Shown: positions 8,778-18,677, counted from the stretch's first letter. The stretch: 64,000 bases of DNA from Vandammella animalimorsus (GCF_002285285.1 NZ_NSJF01000009.1:17949-81948), one strand, 5' to 3'. Notes: generated by a model from the letters alone, not told the origin. Program-made: numbers and translations.

Positions 8778-10781
8778 ATGTCTGATTCAAGCAATCACTA
8801 CACCTACCCACAGGAATTTGATGTCATCGTCGTTGGTGGCGGCCATGCTGGCACCGAGGCAGCGTTGGCCGCTGCGCGCATGGGTTGCAAAACCTTGCTG
8901 CTGACGCACAACATCGAAACCCTGGGGCAAATGAGCTGCAACCCATCAATCGGCGGCATTGGCAAGGGGCATCTGGTCAAGGAGGTCGATGCCCTGGGCG
9001 GCGCCATGGCGCTGGCCGCTGATTTGGGCGGCATCCAGTTTCGTACGCTCAACAGCAGCAAGGGTCCAGCGGTGCGCGCCACGCGCGCCCAGGCCGATCG
9101 TGTGTTGTACAAGGCGGCCATCCGCCACATGCTGGAGAACCAGGCCAATCTGTGGCTGTTCCAGCAGGCGGTGGACGATTTGCTCATCGAAGGCGACCGC
9201 GTGGCCGGTGCAATCACCCAGCTGGGATTGCGTTTTCGTGCCCGAGCCGTGGTACTGACGGCAGGGACTTTTCTCGATGGCCGCATCCATGTGGGCCTGA
9301 GCAACTACCAGGCTGGCAGGGCAGGGGATCCGCCAGCGGTGACCTTGTCGGCGCGTCTGAAGGAATTGCAGCTGCCCCAGGGACGACTCAAGACCGGTAC
9401 GCCGCCACGGCTGGATGGGCGCAGCATTGATTTTTCCCGATGCACCGAGCAGCCTGGCGACGGCGTTCCCGGCGGCGACCGGCCCGATCACATGCCGGTG
9501 TTCAGCTTCATGGGCAGCCGTGCCATGCACCCGCGGCAGATTTCCTGCTGGATCACGCACACCAATGCGCGTACGCACGACATCATCCGCAGCGGTTTTG
9601 ATCGCAGCCCGATGTTCACCGGCCGGATCGAGGGTGTGGGGCCACGTTACTGCCCCAGTGTTGAGGACAAGATCAACCGCTTTGCCGACAAGGACAGCCA
9701 CCAGATCTTCCTGGAGCCCGAAGGCCTGGAAACGCACGAGATCTACCCCAATGGCATCTCCACCAGCCTGCCATTCGATGTGCAGTATGCGTTGGTGCGA
9801 TCCATGCCGGGGCTGGAAAATGCCCATATTCTGCGACCTGGCTACGCCATCGAGTACGACTATTTCGACCCGCGCGCCCTCAAGAGCAGCTTCGAGACGC
9901 GGCAAATCCAGGGCCTGTTCTTTGCCGGCCAGATCAACGGCACGACCGGCTACGAGGAGGCCGCCGCCCAAGGCCTGTTTGCCGGCCTGAACGCTGCGCT
10001 GCAATGCCGTGGCGAGGGCCCCTGGCTGCCGCGGCGCGATGAAGCCTATCTGGGCGTGCTGGTCGATGATTTGATTACCAAGGGCGTGACTGAGCCTTAT
10101 CGCATGTTCACCAGCCGGGCCGAATACCGTCTGCAGCTGCGCGAGGACAATGCCGACATGCGCCTGACCGAAGCAGGGCGGCGTTTGGGCTTGGTGGACG
10201 ATGCGCGTTGGGATGCCTTTTGCCGTAAACGCGACGCCATCGAGGCCGAATCGGCACGCCTGAAGGCCACTTGGGTCACGCCGCGCAATCTGCCGCAGTC
10301 GGAATCCGAGCGCGTGCTGGGCAAGGCCATCGAGCGCGAGTACAACCTGTTCGATTTATTGCGCCGCCCAGGCATTGGCTATGAGGCGTTGATGGGCCTG
10401 AAGCCCGAGCCTCAGGCCAGCAGCCTGGCGATTGGAAATGAGGCTGTTTCACGTGAAACACTGGGCGAACTCTATGCCCCAGTGGTCGAGCAGATCGAGA
10501 TTGCCGCCAAATACAGCGGCTACATCGACCGTCAAAAGGACGAGGTCGAGCGAGCCTCGCATTTTGAGAATCTGCTGTTGCCAGACGATCTGGACTACGC
10601 CGAGGTCACGGCCTTGTCGTTCGAGGTGCGACAAAAACTGGCGCAGCATCGCCCCCGTACGCTGGGCCAGGCCTCGCGCATTTCGGGCGTTACGCCGGCA
10701 GCTGTGTCGCTGCTGCTGATCCACCTGAAAAAGATGGGCAAGAAATGGTCGCCAGGGCTTGCGGATGAGGTGACGCAATGA
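8778..10781 (+). CDS. mnmG: tRNA uridine 5-carboxymethylaminomethyl modification enzyme MnmG (GidA)
   Basis: A 667-residue FAD protein that works with MnmE to form cmnm5U at the wobble position of certain tRNAs. The N-terminal dinucleotide-binding motif [19 protein letters not shown] spans about residues 18-36, and the GidA signatures [21 protein letters not shown] (written here in parts: [21 protein letters not shown]) and [10 protein letters not shown] are present. Starts at 8766 and 8778 are both possible; 8778 ([15 protein letters not shown]) was chosen as nearest to the conserved [10 protein letters not shown] parS site lies inside the gene at 10445-10460, encoding VSRET. The stop codon overlaps the rsmG start as ATGA. 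Slightly longer than the usual 630-650 residues. Confidence 0.96.
   Translation: MSDSSNHYTYPQEFDVIVVGGGHAGTEAALAAARMGCKTLLLTHNIETLGQMSCNPSIGGIGKGHLVKEVDALGGAMALAADLGGIQFRTLNSSKGPAVRATRAQADRVLYKAAIRHMLENQANLWLFQQAVDDLLIEGDRVAGAITQLGLRFRARAVVLTAGTFLDGRIHVGLSNYQAGRAGDPPAVTLSARLKELQLPQGRLKTGTPPRLDGRSIDFSRCTEQPGDGVPGGDRPDHMPVFSFMGSRAMHPRQISCWITHTNARTHDIIRSGFDRSPMFTGRIEGVGPRYCPSVEDKINRFADKDSHQIFLEPEGLETHEIYPNGISTSLPFDVQYALVRSMPGLENAHILRPGYAIEYDYFDPRALKSSFETRQIQGLFFAGQINGTTGYEEAAAQGLFAGLNAALQCRGEGPWLPRRDEAYLGVLVDDLITKGVTEPYRMFTSRAEYRLQLREDNADMRLTEAGRRLGLVDDARWDAFCRKRDAIEAESARLKATWVTPRNLPQSESERVLGKAIEREYNLFDLLRRPGIGYEALMGLKPEPQASSLAIGNEAVSRETLGELYAPVVEQIEIAAKYSGYIDRQKDEVERASHFENLLLPDDLDYAEVTALSFEVRQKLAQHRPRTLGQASRISGVTPAAVSLLLIHLKKMGKKWSPGLADEVTQ
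10445..10460. promoter_or_regulatory. parS: parS site 2, inside mnmG
   Basis: TGTTTCACGTGAAACA is an exact, fully symmetric copy of the consensus parS. It lies within the mnmG coding sequence about 320 bases before its stop. Embedding a palindrome in codons without an indel suggests selection on DNA as well as protein. Confidence 0.95.
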
Positions 10782-11473
10782 GTGTTGAGCAGCTGCAGCG
10801 CAGCCTGCAGGCTGGCGCCGATGCGCTGGGGGTGCTGCTTGATGCGCAGCAGCAGCGCCAAATGCTGCAATACCTGCAGCTGCTGCAGAAGTGGAACCAG
10901 GTCTATAACCTCACGGCGGTGCGCAACCCGCAGGAGATGCTGCATCTGCACCTGCTCGATTGCCTGGCGGCGGTGCCGGGTTTTCTGCGGGCGCTGTATG
11001 AACAGCAAGCCCAGGCTCAAAAGCAGCCTGGTGCTGCGGCAATGCCGTTGCCCGTGCTGGATGTGGGGGCGGGCGGCGGCTTGCCGGGCGTGGTGCTGGC
11101 CATTTGTTGCCCGCAGGCACAGGTGCAATGCGTCGATGCCGTGGCCAAGAAAATGGCCTTTGTGCAGCAGGTGGCCGGGGCGCTGGGGTTGCCCAACCTC
11201 AAGGCTAGGCACGCTCGAGTGGAGGCGCTGCCCGGGCAGTATTCAATCATTGCCTCCAGGGCCTTTGCCAGCCTGTCGGATTTTGTTGCGCTGACGCGCG
11301 AGCGCCTGGCGCCCGCTGGCGTATGGATGGCCATGAAAGGCAAGTATCCGCAAGAGGAAATTGACGCCTTGCCGCAGGGTGTGCAGGTGTTTCACGTGGA
11401 ACAGTTGCAGGTGCCAGGCGTGGCAGCCGAACGCTGCATCGTCTGGATGCGCCAGAGCGACGAGGTGGTTTGA
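10778..11473 (+). CDS. rsmG: 16S rRNA (guanine-527-N7)-methyltransferase RsmG (GidB)
   Basis: 231 residues, cytoplasmic, using S-adenosylmethionine to methylate G527 of 16S rRNA. The SAM-binding loop is [17 protein letters not shown], followed by [17 protein letters not shown], which contacts the adenosine. [17 protein letters not shown] is the conserved RsmG N-terminal segment. The ATG overlaps the mnmG stop by four bases, so translation is coupled. A parS palindrome occupies codons for QVFHVEQ near the 3' end (11388-11403). It is followed by a 125-base gap and parA. Confidence 0.96.
   Translation: MSVEQLQRSLQAGADALGVLLDAQQQRQMLQYLQLLQKWNQVYNLTAVRNPQEMLHLHLLDCLAAVPGFLRALYEQQAQAQKQPGAAAMPLPVLDVGAGGGLPGVVLAICCPQAQVQCVDAVAKKMAFVQQVAGALGLPNLKARHARVEALPGQYSIIASRAFASLSDFVALTRERLAPAGVWMAMKGKYPQEEIDALPQGVQVFHVEQLQVPGVAAERCIVWMRQSDEVV
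11388..11403. promoter_or_regulatory. parS: parS site 3, inside rsmG
   Basis: TGTTTCACGTGGAACA is identical to parS site 1. It lies in the last 90 bases of rsmG and about 200 bases upstream of the parA start, so ParB bound here might also affect parAB transcription. Confidence 0.9.
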
Positions 11474-11598
11474 GAGCTTGTTGGGGCGCGGCGCAATGCC
11501 GCTATGATCGCGGCTTTTGATGTCTGGGCTGGGCGCTGGCGGTGGTGATATTGCCAGGGCGCACGCCATCGACATGCATTGAAAAGACAGAGCAGACC

Positions 11599-12528
11599 AT
11601 GGCGCAAATCTACTGTGTGGCAAACCAAAAGGGCGGGGTGGGCAAGACGACCACCAGCGTGAACCTGGCGGCGGCGCTGGCCCGGATCGGGCAGCGCGTG
11701 CTGCTGGTCGATCTGGATCCGCAGGGCAATGCCACCATGGGTTGCGGTGTGGATAAACGCGCGTTGCAGCATTCGGTGTACGACGTGCTGCTGGGCCAGT
11801 GCCTGGCAGTGCAGGCCTTGGTCAGCTCGCCGGCGGCCGATTTTCAGGTGCTGGGCGCCAACCGAGAGCTCGCTGGCGCCGAGATCGAGATGGTTGACCT
11901 GCCGCGGCGCGAACACCGCCTGCGCGATGCACTGGCCGACTTACAGGATCAGTTCGATTTCATCCTGATGGACTGCCCGCCTTCGCTGGGCCTGCTCACC
12001 CTCAACGGTCTGTGTGCGGCGCATGGCGTGATCGTGCCCATGCTGTGCGAGTACTACGCGCTCGAAGGCCTGACGGACTTGGTCAACACCATCAAGCAGG
12101 TGCATGCCAACTTCAATCGTGAGCTGAAAATCATCGGTATTTTGCGCGTCATGTTCGATGCTCGCGTCACGCTGCAGCAGCAGGTTAGCGAGGAGCTCAA
12201 ACAGCATTTTGGTGGCAAGGTGTTCGACACCATCATTCCGCGCAACGTGCGCCTGGCCGAGGCGCCCAGCCATGGCTTGCCTGGCGTGGTCTATGACCCC
12301 AGCGCCAAGGGCAGCAAAGCCTTTGTGCAGTTCGCGCAGGAGCTCAGTCAGCGCCGCTCTGGCCAACAGCGCGCCCCAACTGCTGTGCCCCAGACCCAGC
12401 CTGCTCAGGAGCAGGGCGATGCACCAAGCCAAGCTGCGGACGAGGAGCAAAAGCCTGCACCAGCGCCTGCCAGTTCGCCAGGCGGTGGTGTGCCACTGGG
12501 GCTGCGCAAGCCCTCGGCCTCATCATGA
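11599..12528 (+). CDS. parA: Chromosome partitioning ATPase ParA (Soj)
   Basis: 309 residues. The deviant Walker A KGGVGKTTTSVNLA (residues 11-24) and FILMDCPPSLG (Walker B) mark a ParA/MinD ATPase that binds the nucleoid non-specifically and is released by ParB. The chromosomal type lacks the N-terminal HTH of plasmid ParA, as here. After about residue 255 there is a Pro/Gln/Ala-rich tail (VPQTQPAQEQGDAPSQ) that ends GGGVPLGLRKPSASS; this tail is longer than in many Soj proteins. ATG at 11599 (MAQIYCVANQ) fits the family, and an upstream in-frame start is unnecessary. Its stop overlaps the next start (ATGA). Confidence 0.96.
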   Translation: MAQIYCVANQKGGVGKTTTSVNLAAALARIGQRVLLVDLDPQGNATMGCGVDKRALQHSVYDVLLGQCLAVQALVSSPAADFQVLGANRELAGAEIEMVDLPRREHRLRDALADLQDQFDFILMDCPPSLGLLTLNGLCAAHGVIVPMLCEYYALEGLTDLVNTIKQVHANFNRELKIIGILRVMFDARVTLQQQVSEELKQHFGGKVFDTIIPRNVRLAEAPSHGLPGVVYDPSAKGSKAFVQFAQELSQRRSGQQRAPTAVPQTQPAQEQGDAPSQAADEEQKPAPAPASSPGGGVPLGLRKPSASS

Positions 12529-13118
12529 GTGTTGCAGCGCCGGCCGTGCAGCTGCTGCTACTGCCCGCACACAAAGCTGCAAGCATGGATGCTGCTGCGC
12601 CCGCTGGCGTGCTATCGCTTTGGCAGACGGCCTATGGCGACCCCTGTGTGCCGCAGCACGATTGGCAGCGCCCGCGCAGTGGTGACTGGCAGATTCAGCT
12701 GGAACAGGCAGTGCTGCACAGCCAGCTGCCCGTCGTACTGCTGGCCGAAGGCCTGGGCTGTCAACTGGTGGCGCGCTGGGCACAGCACAGCCGCCATGCC
12801 CGGCGCGTGTTGGCGGCGCTGCTGTTGGCGCCGCTGGATGTCGAGACTGCGCAATACCAGCACCAGCTGCCCAGCTGGCAACCCATGGCGCGCATGCCCT
12901 TGCCCTTTGCCAGCCAGTTGCTGTTGCCTTGGCCCATGGCGGGCGAGCCGCTGCAGCGCATGCAGCAGATGGCCGCGCATTGGGGCAGCAGCCTGCGTTG
13001 GATCGATGAAGGGCAAGGGCCGCAGCCGCAAGAGGCCCTGCTCGGACCCCTGAGGCTGGCCTTGCAGGAGGTGTTGGCCAGCGTGACGGCGGCCTTGCCG
13101 GGGCAGGGGGCGCATTGA
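12525..13118 (+). CDS. RBBP9/YdeN-like alpha/beta-hydrolase-fold protein, apparently catalytically dead
   Basis: 197 residues, translationally coupled to parA (ATGA overlap) and 118 bases upstream of parB. The general plan resembles the RBBP9/YdeN serine-hydrolase family: VVLLAEGLGCQLVARWA stands where the family has a V-x-x-(G/A)HSLG nucleophile elbow, and MAAHWGSSLRWID stands where the family has its Asp and His loops. The nucleophile Ser position reads Gly (AEGLG). The usual NDPxx Asp segment reads PMAGEPLQ, and the GHINxxSGxGxWP His motif is replaced by EGQGPQPQEALLG. I infer a pseudoenzyme or binding protein. The family assignment is by pattern only, so a wholly different fold is possible. 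The position inside parAB suggests a partition-linked or simply hitch-hiking role. Confidence 0.6.
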   Translation: MSVAAPAVQLLLLPAHKAASMDAAAPAGVLSLWQTAYGDPCVPQHDWQRPRSGDWQIQLEQAVLHSQLPVVLLAEGLGCQLVARWAQHSRHARRVLAALLLAPLDVETAQYQHQLPSWQPMARMPLPFASQLLLPWPMAGEPLQRMQQMAAHWGSSLRWIDEGQGPQPQEALLGPLRLALQEVLASVTAALPGQGAH

Positions 13119-13236
13119 CCCACAGATTGAAGTTGGCCGCGCTGGGGCGCTGCCACTGCCTTCAACAAGCGCCCGGGGCCTGGCCCCAACGCCTGGCCGC
13201 AAATGGATTTCAGCGATTTTTCGAGGAGTGCACACA

Positions 13237-14184
13237 ATGACAAGCAAGAAAGCAACCAAGGGGCTGGGCCGCGGCCTGGGCGCCTTGCTGGGCCCGCAGG
13301 TCAGCGATCTGGGGGGCGATGAATCGGCCTTTGCCCAGGCCCATGGCGCGCCGCGCGAGTTGGAGATCGACGCACTGGTGCCCGGCCAATACCAACCGCG
13401 CACGCACATGGACGAGGGCGCTCTCTACGAACTGGCCGAAAGCATCAAGAAGCAGGGGGTGATGCAGCCGCTGCTGGTGCGCAAGCTGCAACAGGGCGAG
13501 CATGCCGGGCGTTATGAAATCATTGCTGGCGAGCGCCGCTACCGCGCCAGCCAGCTGGCCGGGCTGACATCGGTGCCGGTGCTGGTGCGCGAGGTCGATG
13601 ACCGCAGCGCCGCCGCCATGGCGCTGATCGAGAACATGCAGCGCGAGGATTTGAACCCGCTGGAAGAAGCGCGCGGCTTGCAGCGCCTGGTGCAGGAATT
13701 TGGCTTGACGCACGAGCAGGCCGCCCAGGCCGTGGGCCGCTCGCGCAGCGCCGCCAGCAACCTGCTGCGCCTGCTGAACCTGGCCGAGGCGGTGCAAACC
13801 CTGTTGATGGCCGGCGACATCGAAATGGGCCATGCGCGCGCTCTGCTGGCGTTGGGCAAGGCCGAACAAATCACTGCGGGGCATGAGATCGTGGCGCGCA
13901 AACTCAGCGTGCGCGAGACCGAGGCCCTGGTCAAGCGCCTGGCCCAGGGCAAGGGCGCTGAAGCGGCCAGGAAAGCCAGCAACCGCAAGAGCGGCGACGT
14001 GCGCCGGGTGGAGGAAATCCTCTCCGACCTGCTGATGGCGCAGGTGGACATCCAGATCAAGAAGCGCACCAAGAAGAAAGACGGCCAGATCCAGGAGTCG
14101 GGCGAAATCCGCATCCCGTTTGCCTCTATCGAGGTGCTCAACGGCGTGCTCGAACGCATCCAGGGCCGCCAGGAGGAATTCTGA
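13237..14184 (+). CDS. parB: Chromosome partitioning protein ParB (Spo0J)
   Basis: 315 residues. The N-terminus KGLGRGLGALLG matches the ParA-stimulating peptide typical of chromosomal ParB. The CTP-binding/ParB box YEIIAGERRYRASQLAGL spans residues 93-110, with ENMQREDLNPLEEARGLQ at 132-149. The HTH LTHEQAAQAVGRSRSAASNLLRLL (two parts: LTHEQAAQAVGRSR, SAASNLLRLL) recognises parS, and the C-terminal dimerisation part ends VLERIQGRQEEF. The start at 13237 has the ribosome-binding site GAGGAG eight bases upstream; the GTG at 13228 lies within that site and is rejected. The three parS sites to the left are its expected binding sites. ribD follows immediately. Confidence 0.96.
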   Translation: MTSKKATKGLGRGLGALLGPQVSDLGGDESAFAQAHGAPRELEIDALVPGQYQPRTHMDEGALYELAESIKKQGVMQPLLVRKLQQGEHAGRYEIIAGERRYRASQLAGLTSVPVLVREVDDRSAAAMALIENMQREDLNPLEEARGLQRLVQEFGLTHEQAAQAVGRSRSAASNLLRLLNLAEAVQTLLMAGDIEMGHARALLALGKAEQITAGHEIVARKLSVRETEALVKRLAQGKGAEAARKASNRKSGDVRRVEEILSDLLMAQVDIQIKKRTKKKDGQIQESGEIRIPFASIEVLNGVLERIQGRQEEF

Positions 14185-15426
14185 ATGCCGCACGCCGCGC
14201 CCCCCGCTGGCGTCGATCCTCTGGCCGATCTGGCCGCTGCCGATGCCGCCAGCCACGCCGTCGCCCAGCCCAGCGAATGGATGCAGCGCAGCCTGGCGCT
14301 GGCGCGGCAGGCCATTGGCCTGTCCAACCCCAACCCGGCCGTGGGCTGCGTCATCGTCAGCGCCGATGGCCGCACGCTGCTCGGCCAGGGGCACACCCAG
14401 GCCGTGGGCGGGCCGCATGCCGAGGTCATGGCGCTGCGCGATGCGGCTGCGCGCGGCCATAGCGTGCGCGGCGCGCAGGTCTACGTCACGCTCGAGCCCT
14501 GCGCCCACCACGGCCGCACGCCGCCGTGCTGCGACGCGCTGGTGGCCGCTGGCGTGGCGCGGGTCGTGGCCTCGCTGGCCGACCCCAATCCGCAAGTGGC
14601 TGGCCAGGGCCTGGCGCGCCTGCGCGCGGCCGGCATTGCCGTAGAACTGGGCGATGGGCAGGCGCAGGCGAGCGACATCAACGTTGGCTTTTTGCAGCGC
14701 ATGGCCACAGGCCGACCCTGGGTGCGCGCCAAGGCCGCAGCCTCACTCGATGGCATGACGGCCTTGCCCAATGGCCAGAGCCAGTGGATCACCAGCGCGC
14801 AGGCGCGCCGCGACGGCCAGGCCTGGCGCCAGCGCGCCTGCGTGGTGCTGACGGGCATTGGCACCGTGCTGGCCGACGACCCGCTGCTGAACGTGCGCGA
14901 CTGGCCCAGCGCGCGCCAGCCCCATCTGGCCATTGCCGACAGCGCGCTGCGCACACCGCTGCAGGCCCGGCTGTGGCAGGTGCCCGGCCGGCAGGTGCTG
15001 GTGTTTGGCCGCCCGCCGCAGGCCGCTGCGCAACGACAGGCCTGGCAGGCGCGGCGCGCGGCGCTGCAGGCCCAGGGCGCGCAGGTCGTGGCGCTGGATG
15101 GGCAGGAGGCGGTCGGCATTGGGGAGCAGGGCGGCGGCTCAGGCCTGGATCTGGCCGCGCTCATCGCCCATTTGGGCCGCCTGCCGGTCAACGAAATCCA
15201 CGTCGAAGCCGGCGCGCGCCTCAACGGCGGCCTGCTGCAGGCTGGGCTGGTCGATGAATGGCTGGTCTATCTGGCGCCGCAATTGCTTGGCGCCGGCCGC
15301 CCCATTGCGGCGCTGCCGCAGCCCTGGAGCCGCCTGGAGCAGGCCCAGCGCTTGCACTGGCACGGCATGCACATGCTGGGCGACACGCTGCGACTGCAAT
15401 TGCGCGCCCAGCCATTGCAGGCATAG
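14185..15426 (+). CDS. ribD: Bifunctional riboflavin deaminase/reductase RibD
   Basis: 413 residues. It deaminates the pyrimidine intermediate of riboflavin synthesis and reduces its ribose. The N-terminal CMP/dCMP deaminase-like domain has the zinc set HAE (78-80) and EPCAHHGRTPPCC (Cys106, Cys115). The C-terminal RibD_C reductase runs from about WVRAKAAASLDGM to the end, with WITSAQARRDGQAWR and VNEIHVEAGARLNGGLL. The ATG directly follows the parB stop (no gap), which suggests read-through from parB. Other rib genes are not nearby and no FMN riboswitch is seen. The N-terminus before QRSLALARQAIG is about 30 residues longer than usual. Confidence 0.95.
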   Translation: MPHAAPPAGVDPLADLAAADAASHAVAQPSEWMQRSLALARQAIGLSNPNPAVGCVIVSADGRTLLGQGHTQAVGGPHAEVMALRDAAARGHSVRGAQVYVTLEPCAHHGRTPPCCDALVAAGVARVVASLADPNPQVAGQGLARLRAAGIAVELGDGQAQASDINVGFLQRMATGRPWVRAKAAASLDGMTALPNGQSQWITSAQARRDGQAWRQRACVVLTGIGTVLADDPLLNVRDWPSARQPHLAIADSALRTPLQARLWQVPGRQVLVFGRPPQAAAQRQAWQARRAALQAQGAQVVALDGQEAVGIGEQGGGSGLDLAALIAHLGRLPVNEIHVEAGARLNGGLLQAGLVDEWLVYLAPQLLGAGRPIAALPQPWSRLEQAQRLHWHGMHMLGDTLRLQLRAQPLQA

Positions 15427-15449
15427 CCTTGCGCGCCAGCCTTTGTGAA

Positions 15450-16541
15450 TCATCTGCCGTCGGCCCGAGCCGGGCACTGGCCGGTTTTGGCGCCGCTGTG
15501 CAGCGCGTAGATGTCGCAGTCCTGCGCGAAGGCCAGCGGGCCGCCGTATTGCCTGGCGATGGCCTGGGCCGTGGCCTGCTGCACGCCCTCGGTGCGGCGC
15601 ATGAAGTGTGACAGCACCAGGCTGCGGCTGCCGGCCTGGGCGGCAATGCGGCCGATCTCCGAAGGCGGCATGTGCAGCAGCCTGGCAATGCGGTCTTCGC
15701 TGTCCTCCGGGATGGCGTTGTGCGCGATGAATACGTCCGCACCCTGGGCCAGCGCATCGAGCGTGCGGCCGCGGTTGCTGGTATCGCCGGAGACCACCAG
15801 CGCGCAGCCATCCTTTTCGATGCGCCAGGCCAGCGCCGGCACCAGCCCATGCTCGACGGGCATGGCCGTGAGCGCAAATCCGGCCAGCTCGGTGCGAAAC
15901 GGCACGGGCTGTGCCCGGTCGGCGGCCACGGCCACGGGCTTGAGCGTGAAGGACTCATCGCCGCTGAGGTAATCGGCCAGGTAAGGGTAGACGCCCTGCG
16001 GGCCAAACTGGCGCTGCACGAACAGCGGCGTGGTCGGGAATAGCTCGCTGCCCGTGGGCCCGTACAGCGGCAAATCCTGGTTGCGCCGGCTGAAAAAGGC
16101 CGCCTTGATCAGCGCCGGCAAATCGCCGACGTGGTCCACGTGCAAATGCGTGAACAGCAGCGCCTGCACATCCTCGATGCGGCCCTGGGCGCGCTCGAAA
16201 TTCAGCGCTGCGCCTGGCCCCAGATCGATCAGAAAGCGCGCCTGGCCATTCTCGCGCAACAGATAGCTGCTGGAGGCGCGCCGATCGCCCAGCTCCGGCC
16301 CGCCCGAACCCAGCACCACCACGTCCAGCCCGGTATTGCGGCAGCGCGCAGGCGCGGCAGGGGTTGCCGCCTGGGCCAGCGTCGGCGGGGCGTTGGCGGT
16401 GGCATTGGTGGGGGCATCGGGCGCGGCTGCAGCCTGTGGCGCAAGCACGGCCCCGGGCAGGGCCAGGGCCAGCGCGCGCAGCCAGCGGGCGGCGGGCAAG
16501 GGCGGTGACAAGAAGGACATGGGCAGATCGGCTGTGGTCAA
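15450..16541 (-). CDS. Exported MBL-fold metallo-hydrolase (RNase Z/arylsulfatase-like)
   Basis: 363 residues. The N-terminal region has a signal-peptide-like hydrophobic stretch ([20 protein letters not shown], residues 21-40), so the mature enzyme is probably periplasmic. The metal motif is [11 protein letters not shown] (His132, His134, Asp136, His137), after [20 protein letters not shown], and later VVSGDTS and LVLSHFMRR supply the remaining ligands. The overall plan follows the RNase Z-like/arylsulfatase branch of the superfamily, but the signal peptide argues against tRNA processing. The substrate is unknown. Starts at 16541 and 16520 are both possible. It converges with ribD, 23 bases apart, and is divergent from ivd. 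Confidence 0.8.
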   Translation of the reverse strand: MTTADLPMSFLSPPLPAARWLRALALALPGAVLAPQAAAAPDAPTNATANAPPTLAQAATPAAPARCRNTGLDVVVLGSGGPELGDRRASSSYLLRENGQARFLIDLGPGAALNFERAQGRIEDVQALLFTHLHVDHVGDLPALIKAAFFSRRNQDLPLYGPTGSELFPTTPLFVQRQFGPQGVYPYLADYLSGDESFTLKPVAVAADRAQPVPFRTELAGFALTAMPVEHGLVPALAWRIEKDGCALVVSGDTSNRGRTLDALAQGADVFIAHNAIPEDSEDRIARLLHMPPSEIGRIAAQAGSRSLVLSHFMRRTEGVQQATAQAIARQYGGPLAFAQDCDIYALHSGAKTGQCPARADGR

Positions 16542-16788
16542 GCAAAGCCGTGCATTGTGCGCGATGCGTCAGGCAAGGCCATTGGTGCAAAGGACTATTG
16601 GTGGCGCAGACCATCTTTCAGGGGCAGCGCCCAAGCCTGCAAACGGGGTTGCGTTTCGTGCCAAGCATGGCAGGGCAAAACTCCCATGCCCATGTGCAGC
16701 AGGCACAATGCGCGCTGCCTGCGCGCAGCGCAGCCGTGCTCCTTGCACGGCCGTTTTGTCCAACACACCCTTGAAGGAGACACCCCCC

Positions 16789-17970
16789 ATGAGCAACCTG
16801 CCCGGCCTGAACTTCCAGCTTGGCGAAGACATCGACGCGCTGCGCGACGCCGTGCGCAGCTTCGCCGAGGCCGAGATCGCCCCGCGCGCGGCCGAGATCG
16901 ACAAGAGCGACCAGTTCCCCATGGACCTGTGGCCCAAGATGGGCGAGCTGGGCGTGCTGGGCATCACCGTGCCAGAAAGCTACGGCGGCGCCGACATGGG
17001 TTACCTGGCGCACATGATCGCCATGGAGGAAATCAGCCGCGCCAGCGCCAGCGTGGGCCTGTCTTACGGCGCGCACTCCAACCTGTGCGTGAACCAGATC
17101 AAGCGCAACGGCAACGAGGAGCAGAAGAAGAAATACCTGCCCAAGCTGATCAGCGGCGAGCACGTGGGCGCGCTGGCCATGAGCGAGCCCGGCGCAGGCA
17201 GCGACGTGGTGAGCATGAAGCTCAAGGCCGAGGACAAGGGCGGCTACTACCTGCTCAACGGCAGCAAGATGTGGATCACCAACGGCCCCGACGCCGACAC
17301 CATGGTCGTTTACGCCAAGACCGAGCCTGAGCTGGGCGCGCGCGGCATCACCGCCTTCATCGTCGAAAAAGGCATGAAGGGCTTTGGCACCGCGCAAAAG
17401 CTGGACAAACTGGGCATGCGCGGCAGCCACACCGGCGAGATGGTGTTCGACAACGTGGAAGTGCCCGCCGCCAACATCCTGGGCGAATTGAACGGCGGCG
17501 TGAAAGTGCTGATGAGCGGCCTGGACTACGAGCGCGCCGTGCTGGCTGCCGGCCCCATCGGCATCATGCAGGCCGTGATGGACAACGTCGTGCCCTACAT
17601 CCACGACCGCAAGCAGTTCGGCCAAAGCATTGGCGAATTCCAGCTCGTGCAGGGCAAGGTGGCCGACATGTACACCGTGCTGCAAGCGGGCCGCGCCTTT
17701 CTCTACACCATCGGCAAAAACCTGGACGTGCTGGGCGCGGGCCACGTGCGCCAGGTGCGCAAGGACTGCGCCTCCGTCATCCTCTGGTGCGCCGAGCAGG
17801 CCACCAAAATGGCCGGCGACGGCATCCAGCTCTTTGGCGGCAACGGCTACATCAACGAATACCCGCTGGGCCGCCTGTGGCGCGACGCCAAGCTGTACGA
17901 AATCGGCGCGGGCACCAGCGAAATCCGCCGCATGCTCATCGGCCGCGAGCTGTTTGCCGAGACGATGTGA
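16789..17970 (+). CDS. ivd: Isovaleryl-CoA dehydrogenase
   Basis: A 393-residue FAD-dependent acyl-CoA dehydrogenase. The best match is isovaleryl-CoA dehydrogenase of leucine breakdown because the catalytic glutamate sits in the G-helix segment [13 protein letters not shown] (Glu248), as in IVD, rather than in the C-terminal position used by most family members. Other motifs are [40 protein letters not shown] and [21 protein letters not shown]. The start at 16789 (MSNLPGLNF) has the strong ribosome-binding site GAAGGAGA about nine bases upstream. The GNAT gene overlaps its stop. The other leucine-pathway genes (MCC subunits, HMG-CoA lyase) are not in the window. Confidence 0.92.
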   Translation: MSNLPGLNFQLGEDIDALRDAVRSFAEAEIAPRAAEIDKSDQFPMDLWPKMGELGVLGITVPESYGGADMGYLAHMIAMEEISRASASVGLSYGAHSNLCVNQIKRNGNEEQKKKYLPKLISGEHVGALAMSEPGAGSDVVSMKLKAEDKGGYYLLNGSKMWITNGPDADTMVVYAKTEPELGARGITAFIVEKGMKGFGTAQKLDKLGMRGSHTGEMVFDNVEVPAANILGELNGGVKVLMSGLDYERAVLAAGPIGIMQAVMDNVVPYIHDRKQFGQSIGEFQLVQGKVADMYTVLQAGRAFLYTIGKNLDVLGAGHVRQVRKDCASVILWCAEQATKMAGDGIQLFGGNGYINEYPLGRLWRDAKLYEIGAGTSEIRRMLIGRELFAETM

Positions 17971-18563
17971 TGACGTCGAATGCTTGCCGCCCACAGCCAT
18001 TGGCCTTGCCTGTTCTGCCGCTCGGGCTGGATGGCTGGTGTCTGCGCGGGTGGCAAGCCTGCGATGCAGCCAGCCTGCATCGGCACATCAACCAACCCGA
18101 TGTCAGCCGTTGGCTGGGCGACTGGATGCCCGACGAATACACCATGGAAATGGCCCAGGATTGGGTCAGTGGTGGCGCGCTGGCCATGCCGGGCCGTAGT
18201 TGGGCCGTCGCCCACGGTGCGCAGGCCGTGGGATCGGCGGGCGTCCACCCCCATGGCGATGCGTGCAACGCCATGATCGGTTACTGGCTGGGCCGCCCCT
18301 TCTGGGGCCAGGGTGTGGGCACGCACATCGTGCGCTGTCTGACGACAGAGGCATTTCAAGACCCTTGCGTCATGCGTGTGGTGGCCCCCATTCGCCCGGA
18401 AAACATCGCCTCACAGCGGGTGTGCGAAAAAAACGGCTTTGTGCGCGAGGGGCTGCTGCGCATGAGTGCGCTCAAGAAAGGACGTGCCGTCGATACCGTG
18501 TTATGGGCCGCCTACCGGGACACCTGGGCGGGAGGGCTCAAGCCGCCCCCCAACCAAATTTGA
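17970..18563 (+). CDS. GNAT-family N-acetyltransferase (RimJ/RimL-like)
   Basis: 197 residues. The acetyl-CoA-binding motif A is in MIGYWLGRPFWGQGVGTHIVRCL, and the C-terminal motif is IRPENIASQRVCEKNGFVREGLLR, both typical of RimJ/RimL-type acetyltransferases acting on a protein N-terminus, an amine or a small metabolite. The ATG overlaps the ivd stop (TGATG), so it is co-translated with ivd. The substrate cannot be predicted. Just after it, at 18574, lies a truncated copy of the start of the carbonic anhydrase gene, indicating that a carbonic anhydrase gene may once have followed directly. Confidence 0.85.
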   Translation: MTSNACRPQPLALPVLPLGLDGWCLRGWQACDAASLHRHINQPDVSRWLGDWMPDEYTMEMAQDWVSGGALAMPGRSWAVAHGAQAVGSAGVHPHGDACNAMIGYWLGRPFWGQGVGTHIVRCLTTEAFQDPCVMRVVAPIRPENIASQRVCEKNGFVREGLLRMSALKKGRAVDTVLWAAYRDTWAGGLKPPPNQI

Positions 18564-18573
18564 AAGCCAGGGC

Positions 18574-18618
18574 ATGACTTCTTCCCTCCAACACCTCATC
18601 GACGCCAACCACGCCTGA
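18574..18618 (+). pseudogene. Truncated copy of the carbonic anhydrase gene start
   Basis: This 14-codon open frame reads MTSSLQHLIDANHA and then stops. It parallels MTKPNSLQHLIDANHAWAEQ, the start of the intact carbonic anhydrase gene at 19622. A block of 33 bases (18585-18617) is identical to 19639-19671. Between the two copies lie the hemerythrin gene and a 165-bp repeat. The remnant is most simply explained by a duplication accompanying insertion between ivd-GNAT and can. Confidence 0.85.
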
Positions 18619-18677
18619 GTGTCGGCCCATGCCCCATGCCAGCCGCAAAGGTCGGGCCGGCCGGGGGGCGCTCTCGT

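Noticed and set aside
14185..14185. FMN riboswitch upstream of ribD
   Set aside because: ribD directly abuts parB; there is no leader.
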